Assembly: GCF_014303735.1 (NCBI RefSeq) | Contig: NZ_CP060296.1 | Coordinates: forward strand, 4,299,501 to 4,363,500 | Source of the DNA: Variovorax sp. PAMC28562 | GTDB lineage: Bacteria; Pseudomonadota; Gammaproteobacteria; Burkholderiales; Burkholderiaceae_C | Direction: 5' to 3' | DNA: 64,000 bases | In this document: in pieces, positions 1 through 12,097 of the stretch | Layout: each line of letters opens with the position of its first letter | Numbering within the stretch: position 1 is the stretch's first letter | The notes under the pieces: model-generated | What the model was told of the DNA's origin: nothing | What the model saw: only the letters and a program-made list of their open reading frames with translations | Databases searched by the model: none | Translations under genes and position numbers: made by a program

Positions 1-1993
<1,993 letters not shown>

Positions 1994-2077
1994 GAGAAAT
2001 GACGGGTGGGTTAAACCGGAATTCTAATTGCTGGGGCCGACGGCCCCTCGCTCAGATTGGCTGGGTAGAGCGGTCGG

Positions 2078-2266
2078 CTAACTCACCAGCCAAAGCAGCA
2101 CGAGCCCAAGGACGATGCTGCAAAGGCCGAAGAAGCGCAGCTGGCCATCGCGCAACTGCAGCAGTTGACTGAAGGCGCGTCGCCAGCCGCCCGGCGAGAC
2201 CAGAGGCAGGATGCCTTCGATCACCAGCACGAGGGCCAGCGCGCTCCAGAATGTTTCAGCGGTCAC
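2078..2266 (-). CDS. DUF2065 small inner-membrane protein
   Basis: A 62-residue protein starting at a GTG codon. It has two hydrophobic segments: about residues 5-25, containing FWSALALVLVIEGILPL, and about residues 42-61, ending in LGLVLLWLVS. A short basic stretch GGWRRAF lies between them. This is the pattern of the DUF2065 (YjeT-like) family, regularly found just downstream of hflC in proteobacteria. Molecular function is unknown. The conserved neighbourhood suggests a link to the HflKC membrane complex, but that is inference from position only. Confidence 0.85.
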   Translation of the reverse strand: MTAETFWSALALVLVIEGILPLVSPGGWRRAFSQLLQLRDGQLRFFGLCSIVLGLVLLWLVS

Positions 2267-2322
2267 ACGGGCCCCGCATCAACGCGGCACGTCAGCCAGC
2301 AACGCACATCATCAGCCGGCCA

Positions 2323-3231
2323 TCAACGGCGCGGTGCCGCTGCGGGCGTCGTATTCGAGCCCGAACTCTGCATCGCCCTGAAGAAGTCGGACGACGGATC
2401 GAGCACCAGCACGTCGCTCTTCTTGTTGAAGCTCTGCTTGTACGCGTCGAGGCTGCGATAGAACTGCGCGAACTGCGGATCTTTGCCGAACGACTCGCTA
2501 TAGGCCGCCGCAGCTTGTGCATCGCCCTCGCCCTTGATTTTCTGTGCATCGCGGTAAGCGTTGGCGACCGTGACCTCACGCTGGCGATCTGCATCGGCAC
2601 GGATCTTTTCGCCTTCGGCAAAACCGGTCGAGCGCAGTTCGTTGGCGACCCGCTTGCGCTCGGCCTCCATGCGTCGATAGACCGACTCGGTAATGGCTTC
2701 GACATAGTCGACACGTGTGATGCGCACGTCGACGATGTCCACGCCCCACGGCTTCGCGCCCTTGACCACGGCGAGCACTTCGCGCTGAACGTCGGCCATC
2801 AGCGCTTCACGTCGTACCGAAATCAGGTCGCGCACAGTGCGCTTGTTGATGTTCTCTTGGAACGCGTTGCGCACCACGCGGTTGAGTTGCACTGCACCTG
2901 CGTTCTCATCGATTCCGACGTTTCGAATGTATTCCGACGCATCGCTGATGCGCCAGCGCACATACCAGTCGATAACGACTCGCTGCTTTTCAGCCGTCAG
3001 CATCGGTTCGGTTTCGAGGCTGGAGAGCATCAACAAACGCTTGTCAAGATACGAGACATTCTGGAACGGTGGCGGCAGCTTGAAGTTCAAGCCTGGCTCT
3101 TTGATGACCTGCTTGATCTGGCCGAGCGCATAGACAACCCCGAACTGGCGCTGGTCGACAACGAATAGCGTGGAGCTGAGCAACACGAGAACCACCAGGA
3201 TGGTGGAAGCGATGAAACCGATTCTGTTCAT
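2323..3231 (-). CDS. hflC: HflC, FtsH protease modulator (SPFH/band-7 protein)
   Basis: HflC pairs with HflK to form the large periplasmic SPFH cage around the FtsH protease and modulates degradation of membrane proteins. One N-terminal membrane anchor (IGFIASTILVVLVLLSS) is followed by the band-7 domain (VDQRQFGVVYALGQ) and a long charged helix (RVANELRSTGFAEGEKIRAD). The frame is open back to a TTG at 3249 that overlaps the hflK stop. ATG codons occur at 3237 and 3231, and the one at 3231 (MNRIGFIAS) has a GGAG seven bases upstream and matches the usual family start, so it is chosen. About 302 residues. It is coupled to hflK. Confidence 0.95.
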   Translation of the reverse strand: MNRIGFIASTILVVLVLLSSTLFVVDQRQFGVVYALGQIKQVIKEPGLNFKLPPPFQNVSYLDKRLLMLSSLETEPMLTAEKQRVVIDWYVRWRISDASEYIRNVGIDENAGAVQLNRVVRNAFQENINKRTVRDLISVRREALMADVQREVLAVVKGAKPWGVDIVDVRITRVDYVEAITESVYRRMEAERKRVANELRSTGFAEGEKIRADADRQREVTVANAYRDAQKIKGEGDAQAAAAYSESFGKDPQFAQFYRSLDAYKQSFNKKSDVLVLDPSSDFFRAMQSSGSNTTPAAAPRR

Positions 3232-3245
3232 GTTCATGCTCCGGC

Positions 3246-4646
3246 TCAACGCGCGTCACGGTCGCGGGAACGACCATCACGCGCTCGGGCTTCGCCGCCA
3301 TTGGGAACGACGGGAATCACCGATGACTGCGGTGTCGCGGTGCCTGCCACATTGGGCGAGGCACCATCGGCGGGCGCAGGCACGGGGCTGACTCCGCTCG
3401 ATGCCATGAGTTTGTCGAGAGGCAGGTAGAGCAAGTTGGAGCCCGATTTGGAGTCGACCAGAACCTTGGTCGTGTTGCTGTAGATCTGCTGCATCGCGTC
3501 GGTGTACATGCGGTCACGGGTGACCTGCGGAGCCTTCTGGTATTCGGTAAGCACGGCGCCGAAGCGTCCGGCGTCGCCCTGCGCCTGGGCGACGATTCGC
3601 GCCTTGTAGGCATCGGATTCTTCTTTCAGGCGCGACGCGGTACCGGTCGCGCGGGGAATGACGTCGTTGGCATACGCCTGGGCCTCGTTCTTGGCACGCT
3701 CCCTCTCCTGACCGGCCTTCAGCACATCATCGAACGCCGCCTGCACCTGCTCGGGAGGACGCACGCCGCCCTGCTGCAAATTGATCGCCACCACGTCGAC
3801 GCCGACCTTGTAGCGGTCGAGGATGGTCTGCATCAGTATGCGCACGCGTGGCGAGATCTGGTCGCGCTCTTCGGCGAGCGCCGCGTCCATCTTCATCTTG
3901 CCGACGACTTCGCGAACGGCTGTTTCGGCAACCTGGACAACCGTGTCTGCCGGTGCCTTGCTCTCAAAAAGATACGCCTGCGCGTTACTCAAACGGTACT
4001 GCACCGCGAACTTGATTTCGACGATGTTCTCGTCCTCGGTCAACATCGCCGACTCACGCAAGCCAGTCGAACGCACGATGCTGTCGCGCCCCACGTCGAC
4101 CGAACGGATCTGCGAGGTAACGACAAGCTCGTGACGCTGGATCGGGTACGGCAACCGCCAGTTGAAGCCTGCGCCCACCGTCTCCTTGAAGCGACCGAAC
4201 TGGGTAATGACGGCCTGCTGGCCTTCGTTCACGATGAAGAAGCCGGTGCCGAGCCAGATAAGCACGGCAACCGCCGCCACCAAGCCGAGGCCGACGCCCG
4301 CGTTCTTCATGTCGGGGCGGAAGCCGCCGGGGGCACCGCCACCGTTGCCGCTGGGCCGGTTCTTGTCGCCACCGCCACCACGACCGCCGCCGAAGAGGCC
4401 GCCGAGCTTGCGATTGAAGTCACGCCACAACTCATCGAGGTCAGGGGGGCCCTGGTTCGGACCCTGGCCGCGCGGCCGATTGTTGTTGCCCGAAGGCGGT
4501 GGTGGCGGTGTACTTGGCGGATCGGCATCGGGCCGATTGGCGCCCGCGCGCTCGCCATTAGACGAGGGCTCGTCACCTCGCCCCCATTTTCCGTCGTTCA
4601 GGTTAAACATTCCCTGAAACCGGCTCCACACTGGCTTTGCATTCAT
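3246..4646 (-). CDS. hflK: HflK, FtsH protease modulator (SPFH/band-7 protein)
   Basis: Partner of HflC in the FtsH-regulating membrane complex. The start is placed at the ATG at 4646 (MNAKPVWSRFQG); the open frame runs a little further back but abuts the hflX stop. About the first 115 residues are a cytoplasmic Pro/Gly/Asn-rich tail (for example PPSTPPPPPSGNNN and FGGGRGGGG). A single membrane segment follows (LGLVAAVAVLIWLGTGFF), then the band-7 domain beginning IVNEGQQAVITQFGRF. The C-terminus carries a further Pro/Ala linker. Low-complexity N-termini are usual in HflK. It is followed immediately by hflC. Confidence 0.95.
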   Translation of the reverse strand: MNAKPVWSRFQGMFNLNDGKWGRGDEPSSNGERAGANRPDADPPSTPPPPPSGNNNRPRGQGPNQGPPDLDELWRDFNRKLGGLFGGGRGGGGDKNRPSGNGGGAPGGFRPDMKNAGVGLGLVAAVAVLIWLGTGFFIVNEGQQAVITQFGRFKETVGAGFNWRLPYPIQRHELVVTSQIRSVDVGRDSIVRSTGLRESAMLTEDENIVEIKFAVQYRLSNAQAYLFESKAPADTVVQVAETAVREVVGKMKMDAALAEERDQISPRVRILMQTILDRYKVGVDVVAINLQQGGVRPPEQVQAAFDDVLKAGQERERAKNEAQAYANDVIPRATGTASRLKEESDAYKARIVAQAQGDAGRFGAVLTEYQKAPQVTRDRMYTDAMQQIYSNTTKVLVDSKSGSNLLYLPLDKLMASSGVSPVPAPADGASPNVAGTATPQSSVIPVVPNGGEARARDGRSRDRDAR

Positions 4647-4685
4647 TCGCTTCTGTTCTCTCGTCGGTGACGGGATTGTGCCCAA

Positions 4686-5858
4686 TCAGTTTGCAGCATC
4701 GTGCAATTCAGCGTCGGACGCTAAGGTCATGGCCGCATCGGAAACCGAACCGGAGCGCAGCGCCAACTCGGCTCGCAATGCCGGCAGACCTTCACCCGTA
4801 TGCGCGCTCAGGAAAATCCTGGGAATCCGTACTCCCTCTATTTCCATCTCGTCAATCAGATGCAGCGGTTGTCGTCCAGTTTCAAGGGCGTCGATCTTGT
4901 TGAACACAACCAATTGCGGAACGCTGTCGGCACCGATCTCTTTCAGCACCGTTTGGACCTCGGCCATTTGCTCGGGGTAATGGGGATTCGACGCGTCGAC
5001 GACATGCAAAAGCAGATCGGCATCGATGGCCTCCTGCAGCGTCGCCTTGAAGGCATCGACCAGCCCGTGCGGCAGATCGCGGATGAAGCCGACGGTGTCG
5101 GAGATGGAAACCTGGTGACGCGCGTCGCCCAAGTAGAGTGACCGAGTTGTCGTGTCGAGCGTGGCGAAGAGCTGGTCTGCCGCATAGGCACGCGCCTTGA
5201 CCAGCGCGTTGAACAGCGACGACTTGCCAGCATTGGTATAGCCGACCAGCGAGATATTGAAAATTTCGCGGCGCTCGCGCTGACGGCGCTGGGTTCCGCG
5301 TTGCTTTTGCACCTTGGCCAGGCGTTCGCGCGTGCGCTTGATCGACTCGCTGATCATGCGACGGTCGAGCTCGATCTGCTTTTCACCGGGGCCACCACGG
5401 ACACCGGCACCGCCGGTCTGGCGCTCCAAGTGAGACCAGCGACGAACCAGTCGCGTGCTCAGGTATTGGAGGCGCGCAAGCTCGACCTGCAACTTGCCTT
5501 CGTGCGAGCGGGCGCGTTGAGCGAAGATTTCAAGGATCAGAAAGGTGCGGTCATACACCGCCATGTCGAGCGTTCGCTCCAGATTGCGCTGCTGCGCCGG
5601 ACTCAGGCTCTGGTCGAAGATGACTTCACTGGCGCGATGCATCTCGGCCAGTTCTTTGATCTCTTCGGCTTTGCCGCTGCCGATGAACAATGCGGCGTCG
5701 GGGGCTTTGCGCTTGCACACCACACGTGCAATCGGGGTCAATCCGGCCGTTTGCGCGAGAAGGCCAAGTTCTTCAAGCTCTGCGTCGAAATGCGGCAACC
5801 CGAAGTCCACGCCGACGAGAACAGCGGCGCCTTCCTGGCGGGAAATCAGATCAGACAA
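4686..5858 (-). CDS. hflX: HflX ribosome-splitting GTPase
   Basis: HflX is a translational GTPase that splits or rescues stalled 70S ribosomes. The 390-residue product has the N-terminal HflX domain (VLVGVDFGLPHFDAELEELG), the glycine-rich GGAGVRGGPGEKQIE segment, a long helical hairpin, and the G domain: G1 GYTNAGKSSLFN, G3 DTVGFIRDLP, G4 NKID. There is no ATG near the N-terminus. The best start is a TTG at 5858 just after an in-frame stop, and no convincing ribosome-binding site precedes it, so the exact start is uncertain. It sits 49 bases after hfq in the conserved hfq-hflX-hflK-hflC order. Confidence 0.93.
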   Translation of the reverse strand: MSDLISRQEGAAVLVGVDFGLPHFDAELEELGLLAQTAGLTPIARVVCKRKAPDAALFIGSGKAEEIKELAEMHRASEVIFDQSLSPAQQRNLERTLDMAVYDRTFLILEIFAQRARSHEGKLQVELARLQYLSTRLVRRWSHLERQTGGAGVRGGPGEKQIELDRRMISESIKRTRERLAKVQKQRGTQRRQRERREIFNISLVGYTNAGKSSLFNALVKARAYAADQLFATLDTTTRSLYLGDARHQVSISDTVGFIRDLPHGLVDAFKATLQEAIDADLLLHVVDASNPHYPEQMAEVQTVLKEIGADSVPQLVVFNKIDALETGRQPLHLIDEMEIEGVRIPRIFLSAHTGEGLPALRAELALRSGSVSDAAMTLASDAELHDAAN

Positions 5859-5907
5859 GCGGAGTCAAATATGGAGAAAGGCGCGGCAGGCGAACCCGCC
5901 GCGCCGT

Positions 5908-6153
5908 TCAAGCGGCAACGTCGTCGTTCTCGGCAGCCGAGAAATTGACGGCGCGACCCGGCACGATGGTGGAAATAGCGTGCTTGTAGACCATCTGTGT
6001 CACCGTATTGCGCAGCAAAACGACGTACTGGTCGAACGATTCGATCTGGCCCTGCAGCTTGATGCCGTTGACCAGATAGATCGAAACCGGCACGTGCTCG
6101 CGACGCAGGGTGTTCAGAAAGGGGTCTTGAAGAAGCTGCCCTTTATTGCTCAC
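5908..6153 (-). CDS. hfq: RNA chaperone Hfq, GTG start
   Basis: Hfq is the hexameric Sm-like RNA chaperone that pairs small RNAs with mRNAs. The product (81 residues) reads [14 protein letters not shown] at the N-terminus, with the Sm1 motif around [18 protein letters not shown] and the Sm2 signature YKHAIST. The correct start is the GTG at 6153, because GGAG lies six bases upstream and the family starts at this SNKGQ sequence. An in-frame TTG six codons earlier (6171) lacks such a site. The C-terminal tail is short ([10 protein letters not shown]), as in other betaproteobacteria. Confidence 0.97.
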   Translation of the reverse strand: MSNKGQLLQDPFLNTLRREHVPVSIYLVNGIKLQGQIESFDQYVVLLRNTVTQMVYKHAISTIVPGRAVNFSAAENDDVAA

Positions 6154-6159
6154 GATATT

Positions 6160-6163
6160 CTCC
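6160..6163 (-). promoter_or_regulatory. Shine-Dalgarno GGAG that fixes the hfq GTG start
   Basis: GGAG on the minus strand, six bases before the GTG at 6153. It decides between the GTG and the in-frame upstream TTG at 6171, which would place this GGAG inside the coding sequence. Confidence 0.7.
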
Positions 6164-6314
6164 GTGTTCAAGAGTTGTTGTTGGAAATCTCACCTTAACA
6201 CAGGGTTTCTGCGCTGCAGCATTGGCATCCAAAACCCTCTGAAAATAACGGCACTCAAAATCCGGAACTTGAGGCGCTGTAGCGAGTCATCCGCGCTCTT
6301 TGGCATGCAATCCG

Positions 6315-7661
6315 TTACTTGCGATCTTTGTCGGCAAATGGGTTTGTCGACGTTTTGAACTCGATGCGCATCGGTGTCCCGACCAAATCGAATTCTTTTC
6401 GAATGCGTCCTTCGAGAAAGCGCTTGTACGCTTCGGTCACGTGTTCGAGCGAATTCCCGTGAATCACGATCACCGGTGGATTCATTCCGCCCTGGTGCGC
6501 GTAACGCATCTTCGGGCGGAACATTCCGGCACGTTGGGGCGACTGGAACTGCACCGCTTCGAGCAGCAAGCGTGTCAGCACGGGTGTCGACATCTTCCGG
6601 GTTGCCGATTTATGCGCCTGCGCAATCGACTGCCAGACCGGGCCCAGGCCTTGACGCTTGATCGCGGAGATGAAGTGCAGCGCCGCGAACTTCAAAAACG
6701 GCAACCGCGTTTCGATCTGCCGCTGAATCTGTTCTCGCTGATAGCTGTCGATCGATTCCCATTTGTTGATGGCGATGACCACCGCACGACCGCTCTCCAG
6801 AATGTAGCCGGCAATATGCGCGTCCTGGTCGGTCACGCCCTGTGATGCGTCGAGCAGCAGCAGCACGACGTTGGCCGATTCGATAGCCTGCAAGGTCTTC
6901 ACGACCGAGAACTTCTCGATGGCCTCGAAGACCTTGCCCTTGCGACGCAGGCCGGCCGTATCGATCAGCTCGAACTTCTGGCCGTTGCGCTCGAAGGGCA
7001 CGGTGATCGCGTCGCGCGTCGTGCCGGGCAAATCGAAAGCGACCAGACGCTCTTCGCCGAGCCAGGTGTTGATCAGGGTCGATTTGCCGACATTGGGACG
7101 CCCCGCCACGGCCAGCTTGATGGGCTTGTTCGGGTCGTCTTCGTCAGCGTCTTCCTCAGGGTCGACCAGATTCAGCGGCTCGAGTGCCAGCTCGACCAGA
7201 TCGCGAATGCCCTGACCGTGCGCGGCCGAAATACCATGCACATCGCCCAGGCCCAGCTCGTAAAAGTCGACCAGCTTGGTGCCGTCCTGCATGCCTTCGG
7301 CTTTGTTGGCCACCAGCACCGTCGGCTTGCCCAGGCGCCGCAGTTCTTTCGCGATGTCATGGTCCTGCGCCGAGATGCCTTCGCGCGCGTCGACCACGAA
7401 CACGACGACATCGGCTTCCGCGACGGCCTGCCGTGTCTGCTTGGCCATCTCCTTGAAGATGCCGCTGCCCGCGTCGGGTTCGAAGCCGCCGGTATCGATC
7501 ACGATGAACTCGTGCTTGCCCTGGCGGCCGTTGCCGTAGTGGCGGTCGCGGGTCAGCCCGGCATAGTCCGCGACGATGGCGTCGCGCGTTTGCGTCAGGC
7601 GGTTGAAAAGGGTCGATTTTCCGACGTTGGGACGCCCGACCAGAGCAATGACGGGTTTCAC
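6315..7661 (-). CDS. der: Ribosome biogenesis GTPase Der (EngA)
   Basis: Der is an essential GTPase with two tandem G domains and a KH-like C-terminal domain; it works in maturation of the 50S subunit. Both P-loops are visible ([12 protein letters not shown] near residue 8 and [12 protein letters not shown] near residue 187), each with its own DTGGF/DTAGL and NKAE/NKWE motifs. An acidic linker ([12 protein letters not shown]) lies between the domains. The 448-residue length is standard. The start is a GTG at 7661. It follows bamB by 17 bases, in the conserved order yfgM-bamB-der. Confidence 0.97.
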   Translation of the reverse strand: MKPVIALVGRPNVGKSTLFNRLTQTRDAIVADYAGLTRDRHYGNGRQGKHEFIVIDTGGFEPDAGSGIFKEMAKQTRQAVAEADVVVFVVDAREGISAQDHDIAKELRRLGKPTVLVANKAEGMQDGTKLVDFYELGLGDVHGISAAHGQGIRDLVELALEPLNLVDPEEDADEDDPNKPIKLAVAGRPNVGKSTLINTWLGEERLVAFDLPGTTRDAITVPFERNGQKFELIDTAGLRRKGKVFEAIEKFSVVKTLQAIESANVVLLLLDASQGVTDQDAHIAGYILESGRAVVIAINKWESIDSYQREQIQRQIETRLPFLKFAALHFISAIKRQGLGPVWQSIAQAHKSATRKMSTPVLTRLLLEAVQFQSPQRAGMFRPKMRYAHQGGMNPPVIVIHGNSLEHVTEAYKRFLEGRIRKEFDLVGTPMRIEFKTSTNPFADKDRK

Positions 7662-7678
7662 AGCCGGGCTTTCAAAAC

Positions 7679-8821
7679 TTATTCAGGCCGGTAGCCGTAC
7701 ACGCCGCCATTGCGGGTAACGACGACGACCGTGTTGCCGGCAAGGACCGGCGTGGCAGCGATGGCCGAACCATCGGTGGTCACGCGGTTGAGCGGCGAGC
7801 CGTCTTCGCGCGACAGGAAATGAACCAGGCCCGTGCTGTCGCCGACGACGACCGAGCGGCCGACCGAGAGGGGTGCTGTCAGATCGCGGTACTTCAGACG
7901 CTCGCTGACCCATCCGCGCTCGCCATCGGCACGACGCCAGGCCATCACGCTACCGTTCGATTCGGTGCCGTAGACGAAGCGGTCGTCACCGCTGAGGCCT
8001 TCGGCGCCGGACGCTGGCTTGCTCCAGATGAGCGTGCCGCGCTGCGAATCGACGCAGCCCACGCTGGCGTAGTAAGCACGCGCGCAAACGGTGTCGCCAA
8101 CCCGGCTCACCGTGCCGGTCAGGTCGACCAGGCGCTCCACGTCGTTGGTGCCGCGCGGCGCCGCGATCGGCGATTCCCAGCGCGACGAACCATTGTTCGG
8201 ATTGAGGCCGACGAGTCGCCCACCCACGCCGGTCACCAGGGTGTCGCCGACAGCGACCAGCACGCCGGGCTTCTTCAGCACGAGGTTTTCTGCGGTGCGC
8301 TGCTGCGACCAGAGACGGCGACCGGTTTGCCCATCCCAGGCGCTGGTGGTGCGATCAGCGGCTTGCACGAACACCCTACGTCCCGCGACCAGCGGTGCCG
8401 TGTATGACTCGGCACTGATGCGCTGCTTCCAGAGCACCTTGCCGTTTTCGAGCGCAACGAGTTCGTTGTTCCGAGTGACGACCGCGACGATAGTGCCGTC
8501 GCTGCCGACACCGGCCGTGAGAGGTGCACCGGCATTGCCACGCCAGGCTTCCTTGCCGGAACGCGAGTCGAGCATGACGACAGTGCCATCGGCACTGGCC
8601 ACGACCAGCATGTCGCCGCTGACATCGGTCTGCAGCGGGAAGGTCACTGCCGGCAGTTTGGCGGTCCAGGCCTGGCGCACGCCGAGCACGGCGACGTTGG
8701 CCGGGAGTTCGGCCGGCTTCGGCTTGTCAGTGCCGGAGCAGGCAGCGAGCACGGCGATCGAGACGATCGCCGCACCTGCTCGCAGAGCGTGCTTCAGGGG
8801 CACGAGGCGCTTCAAATTCAT
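7679..8821 (-). CDS. bamB: Outer membrane assembly lipoprotein BamB
   Basis: BamB is the beta-propeller lipoprotein of the BAM complex that inserts beta-barrel proteins in the outer membrane. The product (380 residues) has a lipoprotein signal ending VLAACSG and then repeated PQQ-like blades (for example [16 protein letters not shown] and [10 protein letters not shown]). The ATG at 8821 overlaps the stop of the upstream gene by four bases (ATGA), so translation is probably coupled. BamD of the same complex lies elsewhere in the window (19425-20234). Confidence 0.96.
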   Translation of the reverse strand: MNLKRLVPLKHALRAGAAIVSIAVLAACSGTDKPKPAELPANVAVLGVRQAWTAKLPAVTFPLQTDVSGDMLVVASADGTVVMLDSRSGKEAWRGNAGAPLTAGVGSDGTIVAVVTRNNELVALENGKVLWKQRISAESYTAPLVAGRRVFVQAADRTTSAWDGQTGRRLWSQQRTAENLVLKKPGVLVAVGDTLVTGVGGRLVGLNPNNGSSRWESPIAAPRGTNDVERLVDLTGTVSRVGDTVCARAYYASVGCVDSQRGTLIWSKPASGAEGLSGDDRFVYGTESNGSVMAWRRADGERGWVSERLKYRDLTAPLSVGRSVVVGDSTGLVHFLSREDGSPLNRVTTDGSAIAATPVLAGNTVVVVTRNGGVYGYRPE

Positions 8822-9507
8822 GATGTGGTTTTGGCTGGGGTAACAGTGATGGTTGGCGCCAAGGTCTTCGGATCGACACCGACGGCATTCAGTTTGATTT
8901 CGATCAAGCGGCGATAGTCACCACGACCCTCGAACCCGGCCCATGCCTTGCGGTATTCGGTCTTCGCTTCTTCGCGTTTGCCCTGAGCCAGGTAGATGTC
9001 GCCCCTGCGATCGGCCACCAGGGGTTCGAATTCTTTCGGCATGCTGCCCGAGAGCTGTTTCAACGCGTCGTCGTATGCCTTGCTGTCGAGCAGCTCGGCC
9101 GACAGCCGCAGCTTGGCGATGGCTTGGTAACCAGGGTCGACGGCCTTGTCGGCGACCCATGCGAGCGCGGCACGCGACGCCTCGCCGTTGCCCTTTTCAT
9201 GCAGCGTCTTGGCCGCGAGCAGCCCCGCTTGCTGGGCATAGGCGGTGCCTGCGAATTTCTCTTTCATGTCCGTCAGCGCGCGCTCGATGCGCGCCGTGTC
9301 GCCGGCCTGTGCGCCACGCTCCAGCTCGTCATAGAGAGCAGCGGCCTGAGCAGCTTTAGTGCGCTGCAAGTACTGCCAGCCGTTCCAGGCCATGAATGCG
9401 CCAGCCGCAATCAGCACGACCCAGGTGATGAGGCTGCCGTAGGTGGTCCAGAAATGCTTGAGCTGGTCGAGCTGTTCCTGTTCTTCGAGATCGAGTGGAG
9501 TTGCCAT
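8818..9507 (-). CDS. YfgM-type ancillary SecYEG translocon subunit
   Basis: A 229-residue protein with a cytosolic N-terminus (MATPLDLEEQEQLDQLKHFW), one membrane segment (LITWVVLIAAGAFMAWNGW) and a periplasmic TPR-like region (ALKQLSGSMPKEFEPLVADR, then DIYLAQGKREEAKTEYRKAW). This architecture and the position between hisS and bamB match YfgM, which in E. coli associates with SecYEG and periplasmic chaperones such as PpiD. Function in this organism is by homology. ATGA overlap with bamB. Confidence 0.9.
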   Translation of the reverse strand: MATPLDLEEQEQLDQLKHFWTTYGSLITWVVLIAAGAFMAWNGWQYLQRTKAAQAAALYDELERGAQAGDTARIERALTDMKEKFAGTAYAQQAGLLAAKTLHEKGNGEASRAALAWVADKAVDPGYQAIAKLRLSAELLDSKAYDDALKQLSGSMPKEFEPLVADRRGDIYLAQGKREEAKTEYRKAWAGFEGRGDYRRLIEIKLNAVGVDPKTLAPTITVTPAKTTS

Positions 9508-9513
9508 GCGCTG

Positions 9514-10812
9514 TCAGATGTAGAGAGCCCGAGATTGTAGGGTGGCGGCCCAGATGGCCACCTCGGCGAGCGGTCGTGCGGTCTGGGCACCGCTGCCATC
9601 TCGTAGTGCTTTGACCATGACTTCGCCGCGGGTCAGCTCGTCGGCACCGAAGATCAGCGCGTGCGAAGCGCCGCTGGCATCGGCCTTCTTGAACTGCGAC
9701 TTGAAGCTGCCGAAGCCGTCGGCCGTGCCGGCATGCATCTGCACGGCAACGCCGGCCGCGCGCAGTTGCTGCAGCACCGGCATGGCTTGCGCGAGCGCTG
9801 CCGCATCCGGGATCACCGCATAAGCGTCTGGCACTGGCAAAGCGGTCGCACCGGCCTGCTCCTTCAGCAGCTCAAGCACGCGTTCAAGCCCCATGCCCCA
9901 TCCCACGGCGGGCGTCGGCTTGCCACCGAGCACTTCGAACAGGCCGTCGTAGCGACCGCCGCCGCACAGGGTTCCCTGCGCGCCAAGTTCGGTGGTGATG
10001 AACTCGAACACCGTGTGACTGTAGTAATCCAGCCCGCGCACCAAGCGGGGGTTAATGGTCCATTCGACGCCGCAAGCGGTCAACAGGGACTGCACGGTTT
10101 CGAGATGGCGGCGCGACGCGTCGCCCAGATAGTCCAGCAGGCGCGGCGCGGCCTCGACCAGCGGCTGCATCGCCGGGTTCTTGGTGTCCAGGATGCGCAG
10201 CGGATTGGTCTCGAGGCGACGCTGCGCGTCGGCGTCGAGCATGTCGGCGTTCTGCTGAAAGTGGGTGATGAGCGCCGCGCGATGCGCCTGACGTTCCACC
10301 GGCACACCCAGGCTATTGAGTTCGACACGGATGTTGCGCAGCCCGAGCGTCTGGAACAGCTGGTGCGCCAGCAGCATCAGCTCGGCATCGACCTCCGGGC
10401 CCGAGAAGCCCAGTGCCTCCGCGCCGAGTTGGTAGAACTGGCGGTAGCGCCCGCGCTGCGGTCGCTCGTGCCGGAACATCGGGCCGGTGTACCAGAGCCG
10501 CTTGCCGCCGTCATAGGTCAGGTTGTGCTCGATGGCCGCACGCGCGACACCGGGCGTGTTCTCGGGGCGCAGCGTGAGCTGCTCGCCGTTGAGCCGGTCT
10601 TCGAAGGAATACATCTCCTTCTCGACGATGTCGGTGGTTTGCCCGGTGCCGCGCACGAAGAGCGCCGTGGGCTCGACGATCGGCGTGCGGATATTGCGAT
10701 AGGCATAGCGCCCCATAAGTTCGCGCACCGTCTGCTCGAGCGCCTCCCATCGCGCCGATTCGGGCGGCAATATGTCGTTCATGCCTTTGACGGCATTCAA
10801 TTTATCGGCCAT
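9514..10812 (-). CDS. hisS: Histidyl-tRNA synthetase
   Basis: Class II synthetase that charges tRNA-His. The product (432 residues) starts [17 protein letters not shown] at the ATG at 10812. The frame is open a further 210 bases upstream, but that extension lies inside ispG and does not resemble the family. Visible signatures are motif 2 ([19 protein letters not shown]), the HisRS-specific [13 protein letters not shown], and motif 3 ([13 protein letters not shown]). It lies in the conserved order ispG-hisS-yfgM-bamB, six bases before the yfgM start. Confidence 0.97.
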   Translation of the reverse strand: MADKLNAVKGMNDILPPESARWEALEQTVRELMGRYAYRNIRTPIVEPTALFVRGTGQTTDIVEKEMYSFEDRLNGEQLTLRPENTPGVARAAIEHNLTYDGGKRLWYTGPMFRHERPQRGRYRQFYQLGAEALGFSGPEVDAELMLLAHQLFQTLGLRNIRVELNSLGVPVERQAHRAALITHFQQNADMLDADAQRRLETNPLRILDTKNPAMQPLVEAAPRLLDYLGDASRRHLETVQSLLTACGVEWTINPRLVRGLDYYSHTVFEFITTELGAQGTLCGGGRYDGLFEVLGGKPTPAVGWGMGLERVLELLKEQAGATALPVPDAYAVIPDAAALAQAMPVLQQLRAAGVAVQMHAGTADGFGSFKSQFKKADASGASHALIFGADELTRGEVMVKALRDGSGAQTARPLAEVAIWAATLQSRALYI

Positions 10813-10825
10813 GGATTCCGGAAGG

Positions 10826-12097
10826 TCAGGCGACGACGGCGTGCTCGCCACCAAAGCGCTTTTCAATGTAGTTTTCGACGAGCTGGTGAAACTCGTTGGC
10901 GATGTTGTCGCCGCGCAGTGTGAGTGCCTTTTCGCCGTCGATAAAAACGGGTGCGGCAGGTGCCTCGCCGTTGCCCGGCAAGCTGATGCCGATGTCCGCA
11001 TGCTTGCTTTCGCCGGGCCCATTGACGATGCAGCCCATCACCGCCACCTTCATGTTTTCGACGCCCGGGTACTTGGTGCGCCACACCGGCATCTGTGCGC
11101 GAAGGTAGTCGTCGATTTGCTTGGCGAGCTCCTGGAACGTGGTGCTGGTGGTGCGGCCGCAACCGGGACACGCGGTCACGCTCGGCACGAACATGCGCAG
11201 GCCCAGCGCCTGCAGAATCTCGTTGGCGATCACGACTTCTTGTGTGCGTGCTTCACCGGGCTGCGGCGTGAGCGAAACGCGGATGGTGTCGCCGATGCCC
11301 TCTTGCAGCAGGATCGACAGGGCCGTCGCCGAAGCCACAGTGCCCTTGGTACCCATGCCGGCTTCGGTCAGGCCCAGATGCAGCGGGTAGTCGCAACGCT
11401 TTGCCAGTTCGCGGTAGACCGATATCAAATCTTGCACACCGCTGACCTTGCAACTCAGGATGACCTGATTGCCGTCCATGCCCATCGATTCAGCGAGCTT
11501 GGCGGAGTCGATGGCCGAGGTGATGAGCGCCTCGTACATGACCTGTTTGGCATCCCAGGGTGTGCCGCGCTGGCTGTTGATGTCCATCAAGCCCGACAGC
11601 AGTTCCTGGTCGAGACTGCCCCAGTTCACGCCGATGCGCACTGGCTTGTTCCAGCGCATCGCGGCATCGATCATCTGGCCGAACTGCCGATCGTGCTTGT
11701 CGCCCTTGCCCACGTTACCGGGATTGATGCGGTACTTGCTGAGTGCCTCGGCGCAGGCCGGATAGTCAGTGAGTAGACGGTGCCCGTTGTAGTGGAAGTC
11801 TCCGATCAACGGCACGTCGATGCCCATGCGGTCGAGCTGCTCGCGGATATACGGAACCTGGGCCGCCGCCTCGGGCGTGTTGACCGTGATGCGGACCATC
11901 TCGGAGCCTGCGATAGCGAGTTCCTTGACTTGGATCGCGGTACCGATGGCATCGACCGTGTCGGTGTTGGTCATTGACTGCACGCGCACCGGTGCGTCGC
12001 CACCGACCGTGACCGTGCGCGCACCCCAAACCACATTCGCCTGACGCGAACGCCGTGCCTTGGGCGCCGCTGACTCGATAGGAAAGGAATCGTTCAT
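10826..12097 (-). CDS. ispG: 4-hydroxy-3-methylbut-2-en-1-yl diphosphate synthase
   Basis: IspG (GcpE) is the [4Fe-4S] enzyme that converts MEcPP to HMBPP in the non-mevalonate isoprenoid pathway. The 423-residue product has the TIM-barrel start ([17 protein letters not shown]) and the C-terminal cluster-binding domain with [12 protein letters not shown] and a later [10 protein letters not shown], giving the three cysteine ligands. The ATG at 12097 overlaps the rodZ stop by four bases. It depends on Fe-S supply such as that from the isc operon at the other end of this window. Confidence 0.97.
   Translation of the reverse strand: MNDSFPIESAAPKARRSRQANVVWGARTVTVGGDAPVRVQSMTNTDTVDAIGTAIQVKELAIAGSEMVRITVNTPEAAAQVPYIREQLDRMGIDVPLIGDFHYNGHRLLTDYPACAEALSKYRINPGNVGKGDKHDRQFGQMIDAAMRWNKPVRIGVNWGSLDQELLSGLMDINSQRGTPWDAKQVMYEALITSAIDSAKLAESMGMDGNQVILSCKVSGVQDLISVYRELAKRCDYPLHLGLTEAGMGTKGTVASATALSILLQEGIGDTIRVSLTPQPGEARTQEVVIANEILQALGLRMFVPSVTACPGCGRTTSTTFQELAKQIDDYLRAQMPVWRTKYPGVENMKVAVMGCIVNGPGESKHADIGISLPGNGEAPAAPVFIDGEKALTLRGDNIANEFHQLVENYIEKRFGGEHAVVA

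Noticed and set aside
2251..3168. 305-codon plus-strand frame opposite hflC
   Set aside because: Shadow of hflC, with no domain and poor start context.
10813..11022. N-terminal extension of hisS
   Set aside because: The extra 70 residues lie inside ispG and are unlike any HisRS; the ATG at 10812 gives the family start.
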